Source: Euonymus europaeus (Eukaryota > Streptophyta > Magnoliopsida > Celastrales > Celastraceae). From it: a stretch of DNA of 64,000 nucleotides. The translations under genes and the position numbers were made by a program. The notes below the pieces were generated by a model. It searched no databases, was not told the DNA's origin, and worked only from the letters and a program-made list of their open reading frames with translations. Positions 47,422 through 58,534 of this stretch are shown piece after piece. The DNA is taken from positions 20,847,001 through 20,911,000 of the forward strand of contig OY756972.1 in NCBI GenBank assembly GCA_963580455.1, written 5' to 3'. Numbering within the stretch: the stretch's first letter is position 1; the number at the start of each line of letters is the position of its first letter.

Positions 47422-49132
47422 GTCTACGTAACTTAGCGTTTGCAGCGATCGATGAAATCTAGGTGAAGTTTTGATGGAGAAAACTGGCGCCTTCGATGGC
47501 TGATCCGATACTTTGCTCTGGACCGAGAGAGACGACGACTGGAAACGTTGCGGTTTCGGTGGAGTTGTCTCCTTTGGAAGACGGGCCGTATGATGCTGTA
47601 GGCAATCACGAAACGCGTAATGTCCCCCATGAGTTTCTCAACGGCAATCGCGAAACGTAACGATGTTATGCCACGTTGACAGTGAAAGTGAGTCGGTGAT
47701 GCCTGATCAATCAACATTGTCCACCCTGGGGCAAACTCCAAGGCCGAATACATAACCGATCATAACCGAAAAGGCCAGAGTTACTTGCTCTCCACTATTA
47801 TTCAACCCCACTCCAACTTTGATCCAATTAATTTTGAACCTCTCTTTTCAAGGCTATGGTGTTCAGAATTTCATGGCTCAATCGCGTGGCAACATTAACC
47901 AAAAATTTACACATATCTTCTGTATAAGTTAATGTATAATCTAATCTTCTATGTTATTTGAAAAAAATATGATATTAGAGCCGCATATTATATTTATTAT
48001 AAAATACAGTGTTTGTTTTATTATTAGACAAAATGATAGTACAAAATTGTATTTTTTTTGTTATTTAACATGTTAACTCTTATACTAAGCACTCGGTATA
48101 AAATAAAAATGAGTTGGAGGTATTTTAATATTATACGACCTGCAATGTATAAGAGCTTATTTGGTATAAATTATATAATATACTGAATTTTTTTAAATCA
48201 TCCAAACATCCCTTAACATCATTAAATGATAATGTTATACTATACGGAGTCTTATCCCCTCATTCAAACAGAGCCTAAAAATTGTTATCATTTTCTTCGT
48301 CGATAACGCCGTCCTGCGGCCATGCCCTTTTGAGAACTCTCCTTCATAATGATGCGTTTTTTAATGTGTGGAATATTTTATTTATTTTTCCTTTGAAATT
48401 GTTGTAACTATTTGTAGATTGTTAATTAGTGTGTTAGAAGAACATATATACACTAGCCTTCTAAGATGTTGATAGAGTTTGCTTGTATCCCGAAGCATCG
48501 CAATGAGTTTATGACTGTGCGTGCAGAGGCCTAGGCTCTAAGTTCCAACTAAGGTTATCAAAATTAGGCCAGCTGGTCTAATCGGCTCAATCGTGTGTGC
48601 ACTGGCCTTCAGTCCGGTCAAGTCTTGAAAATTGAAAACTTAACTAGCCATTTTTTGAGAAGAATTGGCCGCTTCTCTAGTTGAATCAGTCATAATCGTC
48701 ACTTTGAACCATTTCAATTCATTTAATAAATTAAAAAATATTTTAAAAATGTTATTTAAGTAAGATTCCAACCTCTTATACCTCATATACACATGAAGAA
48801 CACTCCAGTAAATAAACTATGAAACCTTGTTTGTTTATAATAATACATTTATGGAATGTATTGAATTTCATAAAATTTTCAACATATATCATAAAATATA
48901 TAATGTTGAAATATGCATTATTAATCTATAAATGATTAAGAATTTTTTGTATATTATTGATGTATTTTCATATTATTATAATTTTTATATTAAATAAATA
49001 TACATAATAATATATTATGTTGATTTCAATTTAAACCCAATTCAAATTATGGTTGAACTTAGATCGTAAACCAAAAAAAAATTCAATTCAATCACCGATT
49101 TTTAAATCTTGGTTCGAACTCAGCAATCAATC
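47422..49132. other. upstream of the unknown-function gene, gene-free
   Basis: The first 300 bases probably hold its promoter and leader. Beyond about 47900 the DNA is strongly AT-rich transposon-like debris with no identifiable gene. Confidence 0.45.
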
Positions 49133-49457
49133 TTAGGGATGACGATTTCATCCGCAGGTTTGGAGCCTCGCGGGTACCACCCCGATCGGGGCGGGTTTGA
49201 GAAAATTCATTTCGAGTTCGAGTTCAGAGATTTTGAAAATCCCCGAGTTGAGTATGGGGCGGGGATGATATTCTCGTACCCGACCCCAAATAGCTATATA
49301 TATTACATATATATATATATATACATAACATATAAAAATATAGAGAGAATCTTTAGTTGGAGATGGGGACAGGTCCTTATCGGGGTCGAGGATTCCCCAA
49401 AGCCAAATAGTGGAGATGGGGTTGGGTGGGTCTGTCCCAACCCGTTGTCATCCCTAA
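49133..49457. mobile_element. MITE with TTAGGGATGAC termini
   Basis: 325 bp ending in inverted repeats TTAGGGATGACGA (left) and TTGTCATCCCTAA (right). GC-rich blocks (GCGGGTACC, GATCGGGGCGGG, TCGGGGTCGAGG) surround an AT microsatellite. No coding content. The target duplication is not clear. Confidence 0.65.
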
Positions 49458-49837
49458 TCAAACTAGTCTAGTCCATGACATTCCAGTTGGGGATTTTCTG
49501 ACCTTGGTCTTCATCAATTTCATCCAATACTTCGTGGGCTAATAGTGCTGGAAATTTTGGAATGTGCAAAGAGAATGATTTGAAAAAATTATATTGAAAG
49601 ATGTGTAAAATGATAGAAAAAGTGAAAAATGGTAGAAAAGTATGAGAAAATTTGTGTTGATGATTGATATTTGAAGTATTTGTAAATGAGAATTGAAAAA
49701 AATTGTATTGAAATATATGTTTGTTGATATAATTGTATTGAGAATCATATTTTACTGTAATAGAACTGATACCACATTAGAAAATTTGGAGTCATTATTA
49801 CCATTGGAGATGCTCTAACTCCGTATCTCCCCACGAT

Positions 49838-50085
49838 GCATACATATTGAGCAACCTGTGAGTCATACACATCCACATCAAACCCAGTTTTCACAATGCA
49901 ATCGTGAACACATCTTCACCAATCAAGATCACAACAGACTTAACAAGCTTTCAGCACAAGGGGGAATGTAAAACGTGACCCCTCCGTTACATTTCTCTGC
50001 AAAAAAATCAAGGCCTCGTAATCATACAGTTCCATATGTAGACAGTAGGCTGATCAATCTGGGGTAGTGCAGAAATCAATCAGTC
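49838..50085 (-). pseudogene. truncated PPR fragment (right arm)
   Basis: The reverse complement matches 36390-36700 of the left arm with several deletions, including the TGTAACGGAGGGGTCAC stretch that contains the shared stop codon. It ends near 49838, where the left-arm PPR continues, so this marks one edge of the duplicated segment. Confidence 0.75.
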
Positions 50086-50265
50086 TACTCAGTGGGATTA
50101 GATTTTTTACCACCGTGTGGTAATCATCAACCCAAGTCTTTGTTTCGACTGACCAAAGGTTGTACAACTTTCTAAGAGAGAGAATGGTATTATAGTGTTC
50201 TTTTCATGGACCTTTCGGTTTGTTCAATAGCACCCAATAGAGGGTTTTGCAGAAACAATCAAGTC

Positions 50266-50910
50266 TCATGCTCTTCGTTTACAATTGTATTTGCTGCTCT
50301 TGATATTTTGAGGGAATGGTGATAAAGTTCCAATCTTTTGAACACATTTCGTCAGTTCTCCTTTCCTCAATACGAAAAACACCAAAACCCCAAAACAACA
50401 AATCCCAAAAACCAAATTGTTAGCCACTCTCCTCCTCCACTCTTTCCGCAGAACAGCCCACAATAAACCCAAACAAGAAATCCCCCAAAACAAATCTCTC
50501 CTTAATTCTCTTGCCCAAAAAACCCACAACCCAAACACCACCACAAACAGTAACAGCTCTAAATTCTTCTTTCTGCCTCTTCCCCACCAATTGAAACATC
50601 CTCCTCCAAAACCCTTCCAGAACCCGAACCTGCCTCCATTTCCGCCAGCAAATTCTTCAATGATTAGATCAAACGGCTGTGGTATGATATTCAAATTCAA
50701 TGTGATAATTGACAAAGAATCAAGCACGAATTTTGTAATTTTTCGAGACCCAGATTGCCTTTTCTTCTTCCTTGCACATATAAACGGAAGCTGAAAGCGA
50801 AAAGACGGAGATTTTGGTGGAAAAATGATGAATTGAGTACTCCCATTTAAGAGAGTAGAGTTCTCTAACGGGAAGTACTGGTTGGTTTTGAGGCTAAGAG
50901 GCTTCTGCAT
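50266..50910 (-). CDS. small Gly-rich membrane protein (right copy)
   Basis: 214-residue open frame, about 95% identical in protein to the left copy at 35532-36194 and with the same layout: basic N-terminus, Gly-rich stretch, two or three membrane helices, basic tail. The left-copy start codon is AAG here, so translation would begin five codons later at MQKPLSLKTNQYF. Most differences change the amino acid (for example Gly to Arg and Gly to Cys in the Gly-rich part, Trp to Cys in the last helix), and few are silent. This suggests weak constraint on at least one copy. Function unknown. Confidence 0.55.
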   Translation of the reverse strand: MQKPLSLKTNQYFPLENSTLLNGSTQFIIFPPKSPSFRFQLPFICARKKKRQSGSRKITKFVLDSLSIITLNLNIIPQPFDLIIEEFAGGNGGRFGFWKGFGGGCFNWWGRGRKKNLELLLFVVVFGLWVFWARELRRDLFWGISCLGLLWAVLRKEWRRRVANNLVFGICCFGVLVFFVLRKGELTKCVQKIGTLSPFPQNIKSSKYNCKRRA

Positions 50911-51733
50911 TCCACACTGTAACTTCTTCTGGATCCGCAAGTTAGGTCGGACATAAAAGGAGTAGGAGAAATTAGTGACCGTTACGCTAGAACAGTTTCA
51001 TTTCGAATCAAGATGGCATTGTGGGACCCTGGTAATTTGTGTGAAATGTGAATATGTATGCTGGTGTAGCTTTGCTGTCCATCAGAAATTTGGTATGACT
51101 CATGACTGGTTCATGTGGGCTCTTTCTTTTACTCTCCATATTCTTCTTTTATACTTCGTTTTCATTAAGAAAGAAATCTAATTGGTTTGGATAGTTTTTG
51201 CCTGCTGTGTTTTAAACTATAGTCAAACTTTCTCCATTTTCTAACTTTCTAGCTGTTAAAAACTAAATCTTGAATAACCCCTCTTAATGTTTATTCATTG
51301 ATCAAGGTGCATAAAAGCCTGTTGTGATTGATAATCCTCATAGAATAAAAAAAATTCTCAGCATGCCCTATTAATGTTATAGATGATAATCCTCATAAAG
51401 TTTTGTTTTTTAGCTGAAGTGTTAACATCAAGACAAATGAAAGAGGAAAAGGTGGCTACACTGAGAAGTGAGAGCGTAAGCGGATGAGAATGGAGGAAAA
51501 AATTATCTAAGATGTTAGGTTCCAATACCTCCACAGTTACGCTTACAGTGATAGTAGATGGCAATAGGCACCAAACCCTCCTAATGGCACAACTACTTTC
51601 CAATAAGGCAGTGCTTGACTGCTTGTTTCCTCATCCAATTTTTCACTTATAAACGGAAAACAGTCATTGGATTCCTAGCTGTGTATGTATAGGAGGAATA
51701 TTTTTGATTGATCAGTGAAGTCTTGCACCGAGA
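50911..51733. other. non-coding part of right arm
   Basis: Mirror of 34832-35531. Possible divergent promoter region between the membrane-protein copy and the NPH3 pseudogene. No further gene is seen. Confidence 0.5.
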
Positions 51734-54105
51734 ATGAAGAACATGTTTGTTGCTGATAAGTCTGCAGCTACCATGGGAAATAGTTTGGTATCTGTGCAAA
51801 GCATAACAAGTGTGTCATTTTTTCAGCAAAAGCGAACATAGTTGCTGAAGCTTTCGGACGAAGAAAAAATAAGTGGTAAGCTCTCCCTTTCTACCGCACA
51901 GAGCATAAATCTTTTTGCTCTGCAGAAATGACAGTGAATAGTTTGTCTATTTGCAGGGTTGTTCGGTCAAAAGTTGCAAATGATTTGATCATTGGTGTTG
52001 GTGATTCTACATTTCTCTTGCATAAGGTGTAGTATTTGCCTTTGTTTCCAGTCAAGAATGAAATTTTTTGTTCTATCTGTCTATTTTCTCTTAAATCTAG
52101 AAACTGTGGTTATGGCTTGTACATTTGAACATCCACATTACAAGACAGCTTTTCATGTGCAAATTGTTCTTCAACTCTGGAATTTTTTTTTATCCGAGTT
52201 ATGTTTTTTGCACGGCCACTGCCTAATGCAATCAGAAATTCCTCATAATATGAGGACGGAAAAATTGACAATTTCATCAAGTATGCAGGAAAACGAACTT
52301 CAATTTGGAATCCAACTTAGTTCCTAACCCAATATAGAGATTGTGTTGGATTTGATAGGTTGATTTCATTTACTTTCAAATATGTGTTTTTCTCTGACCA
52401 GATGCAGCTCCCTATGGTCTGAAGGAGTGTATATTTGAATAGACTTGTATTTGACAGAACAAATAATGAAAAGAACGGCACATGCTCCAGGATACAAATT
52501 GACAGTTTTCCTGGTGGCTGGCAGTGCTGAAACTTTTACTCTAATAGTGAGATTCTGTTATGGATGGAAGTTTGATCTAACCGCAGCCAACATTGATCCA
52601 CTACATGGTGCCGCACAACTTTTGGAGATGACTGATGATCTCAAGCAAGAAAATCTCATTTTTAAAGCAGAGGTTTTTCTTAGTTTTGTGTTGTTTTCGT
52701 CATGGAAAGATGTATTTCAGGTTTTGAAGAGCTGTGAAACCATTTCTTCATTGGCCAAGGAGCTACAAATCTTGAAACGTTGCGCGAAAGCCATTGCTTG
52801 CAAGCATCTAGTTTTGATAATGAAGAAGCAAGGATGTGCTTCAATGTTTTACCAAATAGTGCAGAAAACTCGAAACTTATGGACAGAGTTGACAACTGGT
52901 GGTTTGAAGACATTTCATTTCTGAGAATGGATCTTGAAGTGATCAAATCCATTAAACGTAAAGGTACGTAAGCAGAGCTCGTAGGATGTTGTATAGCACA
53001 ATGGACTACAGGATGGCTTTCCCAAATCCGTCTTGGATTGGACAATAATCTAGCTCCGAAACAATTGACACTTCAATTTAGAAGACTTCCAGCTGAAAGT
53101 TTGATTAGGTTACTTTTAATGCAGAAATTCTTGCAACTTTTTGCTACACCTTCTCAAGGCGGGTTTGATGAAAAATGTCCATTGTGAACTATTGAATAAG
53201 TTAGAAAGACGAATAGCCTTGATGTTGGAGCAATGTTGTGTCCAAGATCTCCTGGTTAAGAACTGCGGAAATGATATTACTTATTATGATTGCAGTACTA
53301 TATTAGGGCTGTGGAAGCTTATGTTTCTTTTGTTTTAAGGGATCCAGGACCAAGGGCATTTTCTGTTGGAAGGTTGATTGATGGGCTTCTTACATAAATT
53401 GCAAGGGATAAGAAGCTTACAGTGGAAAGTTTCCAGTCACTTGCAGAAGTGTTGCCTAAAAGTGCCTGGTATTGCAATGACAAGCTCTATAGAGCCCTTT
53501 ATGTACTTCTGAAGGTCAGGAAATTTTCTGGTTCTAACAGTTTTGATAACTCAAGCTGATGTTTTAATGAACTTTGAACCGCATACTGATATCGTTAATT
53601 TAACCAGACTACTAGCTGTGGTTCATAGATCAAAAATTACGGAACTGTGGCTGTCAATTCCAAGCAGGCCGTATATATTTTTCAAATGCTGCACTTCCCT
53701 TGATTTAACTATATGTTCACTTGACTGGTTATGCAGGCACATCCTAGTTTAACAGAACAAGAAACAGAACGTGTATGTAGTGCCATGGATTATCATAAAC
53801 TCTCACAAGAAGCACGCCAGCATGCAATGAAGAATGACCGTATGCCTTCAAAAATTTCGACACGGTTTGTCCTTCTTGAACAAGTGAACATGACAAAGTC
53901 AATCACAGCTGGTGAATGTAATTACCGAAGAACAAAGAATCAACTAATAATGAAAGTAAGTAAAGGTCTCGAGAAGAGACGGATGGCGTCAAAGATGGAG
54001 TTAAAGAAGATGACAAAATGGGCCGAGATGATGAAGGCACAACTCAATGAGTTGCATATGTTCAGAGTAGAGATTCAGAGACAAATTAAGCACTGCATCA
54101 TCTAA
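51734..54105 (+). pseudogene. NPH3/BTB-POZ family pseudogene, right copy
   Basis: Same gene as 33057-34831, in opposite orientation. It begins MKNMFVADKSAATMGNSLVS but loses frame in the first exon, where the left copy stays open. The third exon has TGA at 52420-52422 immediately after PMV. The BTB/NPH3 parts FCYGWKFDLTAANIDPLHGA and LLEMTDDLKQENLIFKAEVF are followed by WWFEDISFLRMDLEVIKSIK. The NPH3 core missing from the left copy is present here (FVLRDPGPRAFSVGRLIDGL) but is cut by TAA at about 53395. The tail frame 53731-54105 (HPSLTEQETERVCSAMDYHK...) is open and Lys/Met-rich, likely coiled coil. The lesions are different from those of the left copy. Confidence 0.8.
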
Positions 54106-54879
54106 AGAACATGTGGTATGCATTGGAAACTATTCCATTGATTTTCTGTATTTTTAACTAAAAGTTTTCTTTCCTATATTATCGAGAGTTGAATTGACCA
54201 TCTTAAATCATATATATAATATTAAGTGTACCTATATTGCTCAATTTTTTTCGCGAGGAATAAGCTGCGCTTCCAGAATTTTATTCATTCTCAATATAAT
54301 TAAAAATAGTCAAATTACCTTAAGATGGAAAGACACTACATAAATGCTAATATTAGGGGTGGAAATTCGGTTGGATGGTTCGGATTTCATAAAACTGAAA
54401 ATTTTAATTCATTAATTTTGCTATTAATTAAGGAAAAGTTGTTAGCAACAGCAAGGCAAAACATCCAAAAATGTGTGACTAAAGTGTGAAGAGGGAAAAA
54501 ACTGATTTGGTAGCCGCATAGGAGCTTATGCTGTGATTTATCTCCGCTAATGACAGTGAAACATAATTATTTATATTGATAGCATAACCTAACCTAAGTT
54601 TTTTTGCCGGATTTGTGTAATCTACAGCAAAGTTTAGAATAACTTGGCGCCGGAATTGATAACAGGAAAGAAGAACTATTGATATACATGGTATTGGCTA
54701 AAAGAAACCGAAGTATTTGAGATAAGCACGTAACATGAAATTAGAAAAGGAAATATTTGATGTTAAAAGCACAGTAGAGGATTACCAAGGTGTCAAGAAC
54801 TTCAATAATCAGTTACTCACTAAAAGCATAAGTTTTATTTCAATTCGTTACGTCGCTTCCTGCAACAGGTACTGGTGCC
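54106..54879. other. non-coding part of right arm
   Basis: Interval between the NPH3 pseudogene and the B3-like gene. About 54355-54660 has no obvious counterpart in the left arm, so it may be a later insertion. No gene is seen. Confidence 0.4.
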
Positions 54880-55377
54880 ATGAAGTTGAGGGAAAAATTT
54901 AGCAGGACTGCAGCAGAAACAATGAATCCGTGGCCATATAGGCTAAAACTTACCAGCGATCATATCCGTTGGGACAGTCTCAAGATTCCGCCATCAAGAG
55001 AGTTTGAAGCACACATTTTGGAGAACCTGGACGAGACTAGTCGTCAAGTTTTGGATGAATGGGGTGCTGTTGAAGTGTCGATTTTCGATGCTGATGCTTG
55101 TGAAACTCATCATGTTAAGTTGGTGAAGAAAAAGGCTTTCTGGTTTGAACCAATCCCTGATGTGGGGGAGAAAAAGGGAAAGCAAAAGACTTGTTCCCAT
55201 AAGGATGATGATCAGTTTGCTTATTCCATTGAACCATTTAAACAGATTATGAAGAAGAGGAATCTGAGTTCCAATGAAGAGATTGGATTTCGCTGGTCTG
55301 GCAGTGGCTCTCTCAAGAAATTAGACTTCTCAGTTCTGTATGTACCAAGATTTGACAGGTACAATTTGAAAAATTGA
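54880..55377 (+). CDS. B3-domain-like protein, intact right copy
   Basis: Single-exon frame of 165 residues: MKLREKFSRTAAETMNPWPY, RLKLTSDHIRWDSLKIPPSR, EVSIFDADACETHHVKLVKK, KAFWFEPIPDVGEKKGK, NLSSNEEIGFRWSGSGSLKK, LDFSVLYVPR. The order (an 'LT..D.....KIPP' opening, a 'GVEVSIFD' strand, an 'EEIGFRW' turn and a 'LDFSVL' final strand) resembles plant B3 DNA-binding domains of the DUF313 group, which would make it a nuclear protein. This is resemblance by eye, not proof. It is uninterrupted here, while the source copy at 32035-32537 has a frameshift. A possible splice donor follows the stop. Confidence 0.55.
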   Translation: MKLREKFSRTAAETMNPWPYRLKLTSDHIRWDSLKIPPSREFEAHILENLDETSRQVLDEWGAVEVSIFDADACETHHVKLVKKKAFWFEPIPDVGEKKGKQKTCSHKDDDQFAYSIEPFKQIMKKRNLSSNEEIGFRWSGSGSLKKLDFSVLYVPRFDRYNLKN

Positions 55378-56563
55378 AAGGTAAGAACATCAAAATTTCT
55401 TACAAAATACAAGACTTTAAGCTGTCAGATACATTTGATTCATGTCCACTATGTGTTTATCTGAATTTGCAGGTTGATCCTGGTATGGGATGGAATCCAT
55501 CAGGAGAACAGATTTAGCTTTATGGCTTTATTTCAATAGTGAATAGTACATGTGCTGAATTTTGCTATCCTTTTTTTTTTTTTTTGTCAAGACAGCAATC
55601 TATATTTGAAACTATGCATCTTTTTTTTTATTGGTTCTTCATCATGAAAGATGAACATGTTTCCTATTGGTAGAATTGCGGGATTGCAACCTAGAACTCA
55701 TGGTTCAAGTCTCTCCGCATATTATGTAGGATAAATAGTACATTTGCATATTTCCGACTCCGCCTAGTCCGTGAGTTGTTTGTCATTTTCATATTGTTTG
55801 TTCATCATATTTCTCCAATGCGAAAATAAGATTACATACATATAAACTTGTCATCATTGTGTTTTTACATTACTGATGGGAATATCATTATCTCTATATA
55901 TGGAAATCACCAATCAAGAATCCAGATATAGATAAGAGTGAATGACCAATTAATGTCCATCCATGAATGAGCAAATCAATATTCTTAAATTTTTTTGAAT
56001 TTTTAATACATTAGGAATAAAACAACTGTACTCCAAATAAGATTACATTACAGTTATTACTGTCATCAGCACATAATGAAAGTAAATTTGTTTGGAAATT
56101 TTCTAGTTTTTCTTCTTATTAACTGGATATACTTCCTTAGATTTTTGTTTTCAAATACAATTTGTCAACAAGCTTAGACTCCTTAGATAATGGAGAAAAG
56201 GCCACATTTTCAAGTGTGTTTTTAAACAAAAAATTTAAAGTAATATAAATAACCAAGATTAGGTTTTCTGATTTGAGTGAAAATGTATTAATAATATGGG
56301 CCCCATTTTTTCCTTAAATTTCAAATGAGCCCAAGATTCTATCAAAAGGTCCACGAGAAGTAACAAAACTGCCGTCCGTCGGTCTTTTAGATTGCCAGAT
56401 TTGGGCCTTAAATGTCTAACGAGGAGCCCAAGATTCAAGTAAAGAGCCCACGAGAAGTAACAAAACTGCCGTTGGACTTCGACGTTCCGAATATAATTTA
56501 GGATTTTTACCGACAATTGAACTATAATGCACGCTTGACACTCTGTAGCAGAAGCTAAAGAAA
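55378..56563. other. non-coding part of right arm
   Basis: Mirror of 30697-32034, AT-rich. The matching CCCACGAGAAGTAACAAAAC phrases near 56350-56470 correspond to the repeated phrases of the left arm. No gene is seen. Confidence 0.5.
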
Positions 56564-56654
56564 ATGGAGCCCTCTGCGGCTTCACAGGGCACGAATCCAT
56601 GTGCGATCTACCTCGGTCTCATCGTTCAAGGGTCTTATCTCGACACATGTTTCC
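56564..56654 (+). pseudogene. orphan first exon of the RING gene (right arm)
   Basis: Matches exon 1 of the RING ligase (30696-30606): MEPSAASQGTNPCAIYLGLI then VQGSYLDTCF, ending TTTCC/GTA as in the source. The first RING pair CPIC has become CAIY, losing one zinc ligand, and no later exon of the gene follows. It marks the right end of the duplicated segment. Confidence 0.85.
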
Positions 56655-58534
56655 GTAGGTGTCTTTTTTATTTATTCAAACTCATTTCTAATTTTTTTCC
56701 CTAAGCCGCCCTGTTCACAGTTTGGTCCACTGAGATTAAATCCGGACTGAATCGAAAAGGTCCGGTTAAAGGGATAAAATTCTCTCAACAAATATTTTTT
56801 TCATTCACAATATCTGATTTAAAAAGAACTAATATTGTGCTATTTAAACCAACCACTTGTTGGGTTATTCAAAACTCAAATCCCTTTTTATGTACTCGGT
56901 AATATCATTTCATTACAAAGATGTTCCTAAATCCAGTGCTTGGCAAGAAGGTCCCATTGCAACGTATGATGACCAATTCAAAGGGTTGCACGACGAACTT
57001 GTGGAGATGAAGAAGTTATTATTGTGTGTTAGAAAGCATGCCCATTGGCCCAAGTCAAGGCCGAGCTAAACCTGCAGCCATTAGATCAAGTTTCCGAAGG
57101 TTTAGTTCAATCCCCCACTTATGAAAAATTTGATCAGTCACATTCAATTTGTTTTGGAAAGTACAGACAATGATGAGGAGGATGTCCGAAAGGTTTACAT
57201 AATTCGAGCTGTAGCGGTCGAGTCTGAAATTTTGAAGTTGTTCCCCTGACGAGCAGTTAGCAACATAGTTAGAATGGTTTGGTGAATTTTCTTGCTAATG
57301 ATCGAGACACTGTGTTTTGAATCTTGTTGGTTATGATTTAAACTGGTTGATGCCAATAAAATGAAGTATAAATGTGAAAAGGTCAATAAATACTGAGTTA
57401 TTTAAATAAAAAATAATTTTTGTTCTGATGATATATATATTGTACATATTTTTACAGATTTTACAAGTGAATGATCAACTAATTGCATTTGCTTTTGAGT
57501 CTTGGCTACATTTTGTTGATACAATGTGCTGTTTTTTTTCCTCTCCCATCCATTCCTTGTTGGATCAGTCGGGATTTTCTCAAATCAACAAAAAGTCGAG
57601 TACTGTACCCAGAAATTAAACCCTAAATCTAAATCCTAAATATTATTAGACAGTCTCATGTAATGGTAGAAAACCAAATTTGTTTATACTTCATGGAAGA
57701 GTTTGAATCAATCAATAATGATTGCATCCTTAATTATTTTTTGTTTCTTTTTAAAAAAAAATTATGGGCCATCAAGGATGAAATACTCCCCTTTTATTAA
57801 GAAATCTTGACCATAGGTTATTGTGTTTTCAAATACCGCGAAAAAAGAAATATTCCTTAGTATACTATCAGGTTTTTAAAGGCTTCTCTATCTTCTTCTA
57901 TGGTTGATGAATTCTGGGAGTCATATGTTGTTGATTGCGGTGTTATGACTAGTAGACAACTCATGGCTCTCACTAGCGTTCTTGGTCTCCCCCACCTTTA
58001 AATACACTCAAGTTGAATATAAATAGTGCTTTGTTAAGGAATGATGACGTTGTTATGTGTATGTTTGAGCACACTCAAGTTGAATATAAATAGTGCTTTG
58101 TTAAGGAATGATGACGTTGTTATGTGTATGTTTGGGCGATGTCACAATGTTGTGAAGCTCATATGAGTTGAGACAATTGTGATTTAGGATGTCATTCGAA
58201 TCACCAAAGATGCTGACTATTCTAATTTTCATATAATTTTTTTTGATTGTTTGTTAGTTTGGCTTGCCGAATGGACTCAACATCATGATGTTCTTTGTAG
58301 CTCTTGAATGTAATTCTATGGTATTCTTCTAAAAAACATAATATTAGTATTAATAAAAAATTAACAGACGCGTTTTTATTTATTTAATCATTTTGAAAAG
58401 AAACTCACCGGAGCTTTTTCCCTCCTCTCTCTCTCTCTCTGGGCGTGCTCCAATTTCTCTCCTTTTTTGCCGACTATAAATAAAAATCAAAACCCCCACC
58501 CAAATCAACGCCACTCTCACTCTACTTGTCGACG
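56655..58534. other. gene-free interval upstream of the MAPKKK
   Basis: No gene is supported. A frame at 56857-57069 ends with an Asp/Glu/Lys-rich segment without a known domain. A 67-bp tandem duplication lies at 58004-58137. A CT-rich leader (about 58421-58440) and TATAAATA at about 58474-58481 precede the kinase start and may form its promoter. Confidence 0.5.
58004..58137. repeat. 67-bp tandem duplication
   Basis: Units 58004-58070 and 58071-58137 differ at only one base near their ends. Each begins ACACTCAAGTTGAATATAAA. Confidence 0.92.

Larger units (their letters stand above)
49838..56654. repeat. inverted segmental duplication, right arm
   Basis: About 6.8 kb that mirrors 30604-36700. 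It carries, left to right, truncated PPR remains (-), the membrane-protein gene (-), the NPH3 pseudogene (+), the B3-like gene (+) and RING exon 1 only (+). PPR homology stops at the left border and RING homology near the end of exon 1, so this arm looks like the derived copy. Confidence 0.9.

Noticed and set aside
47433..47753. 106-codon minus-strand frame upstream of the unknown-function gene
   Set aside because: Arg-rich, no family resemblance, and lies where the promoter and leader of the 47421 start should be.
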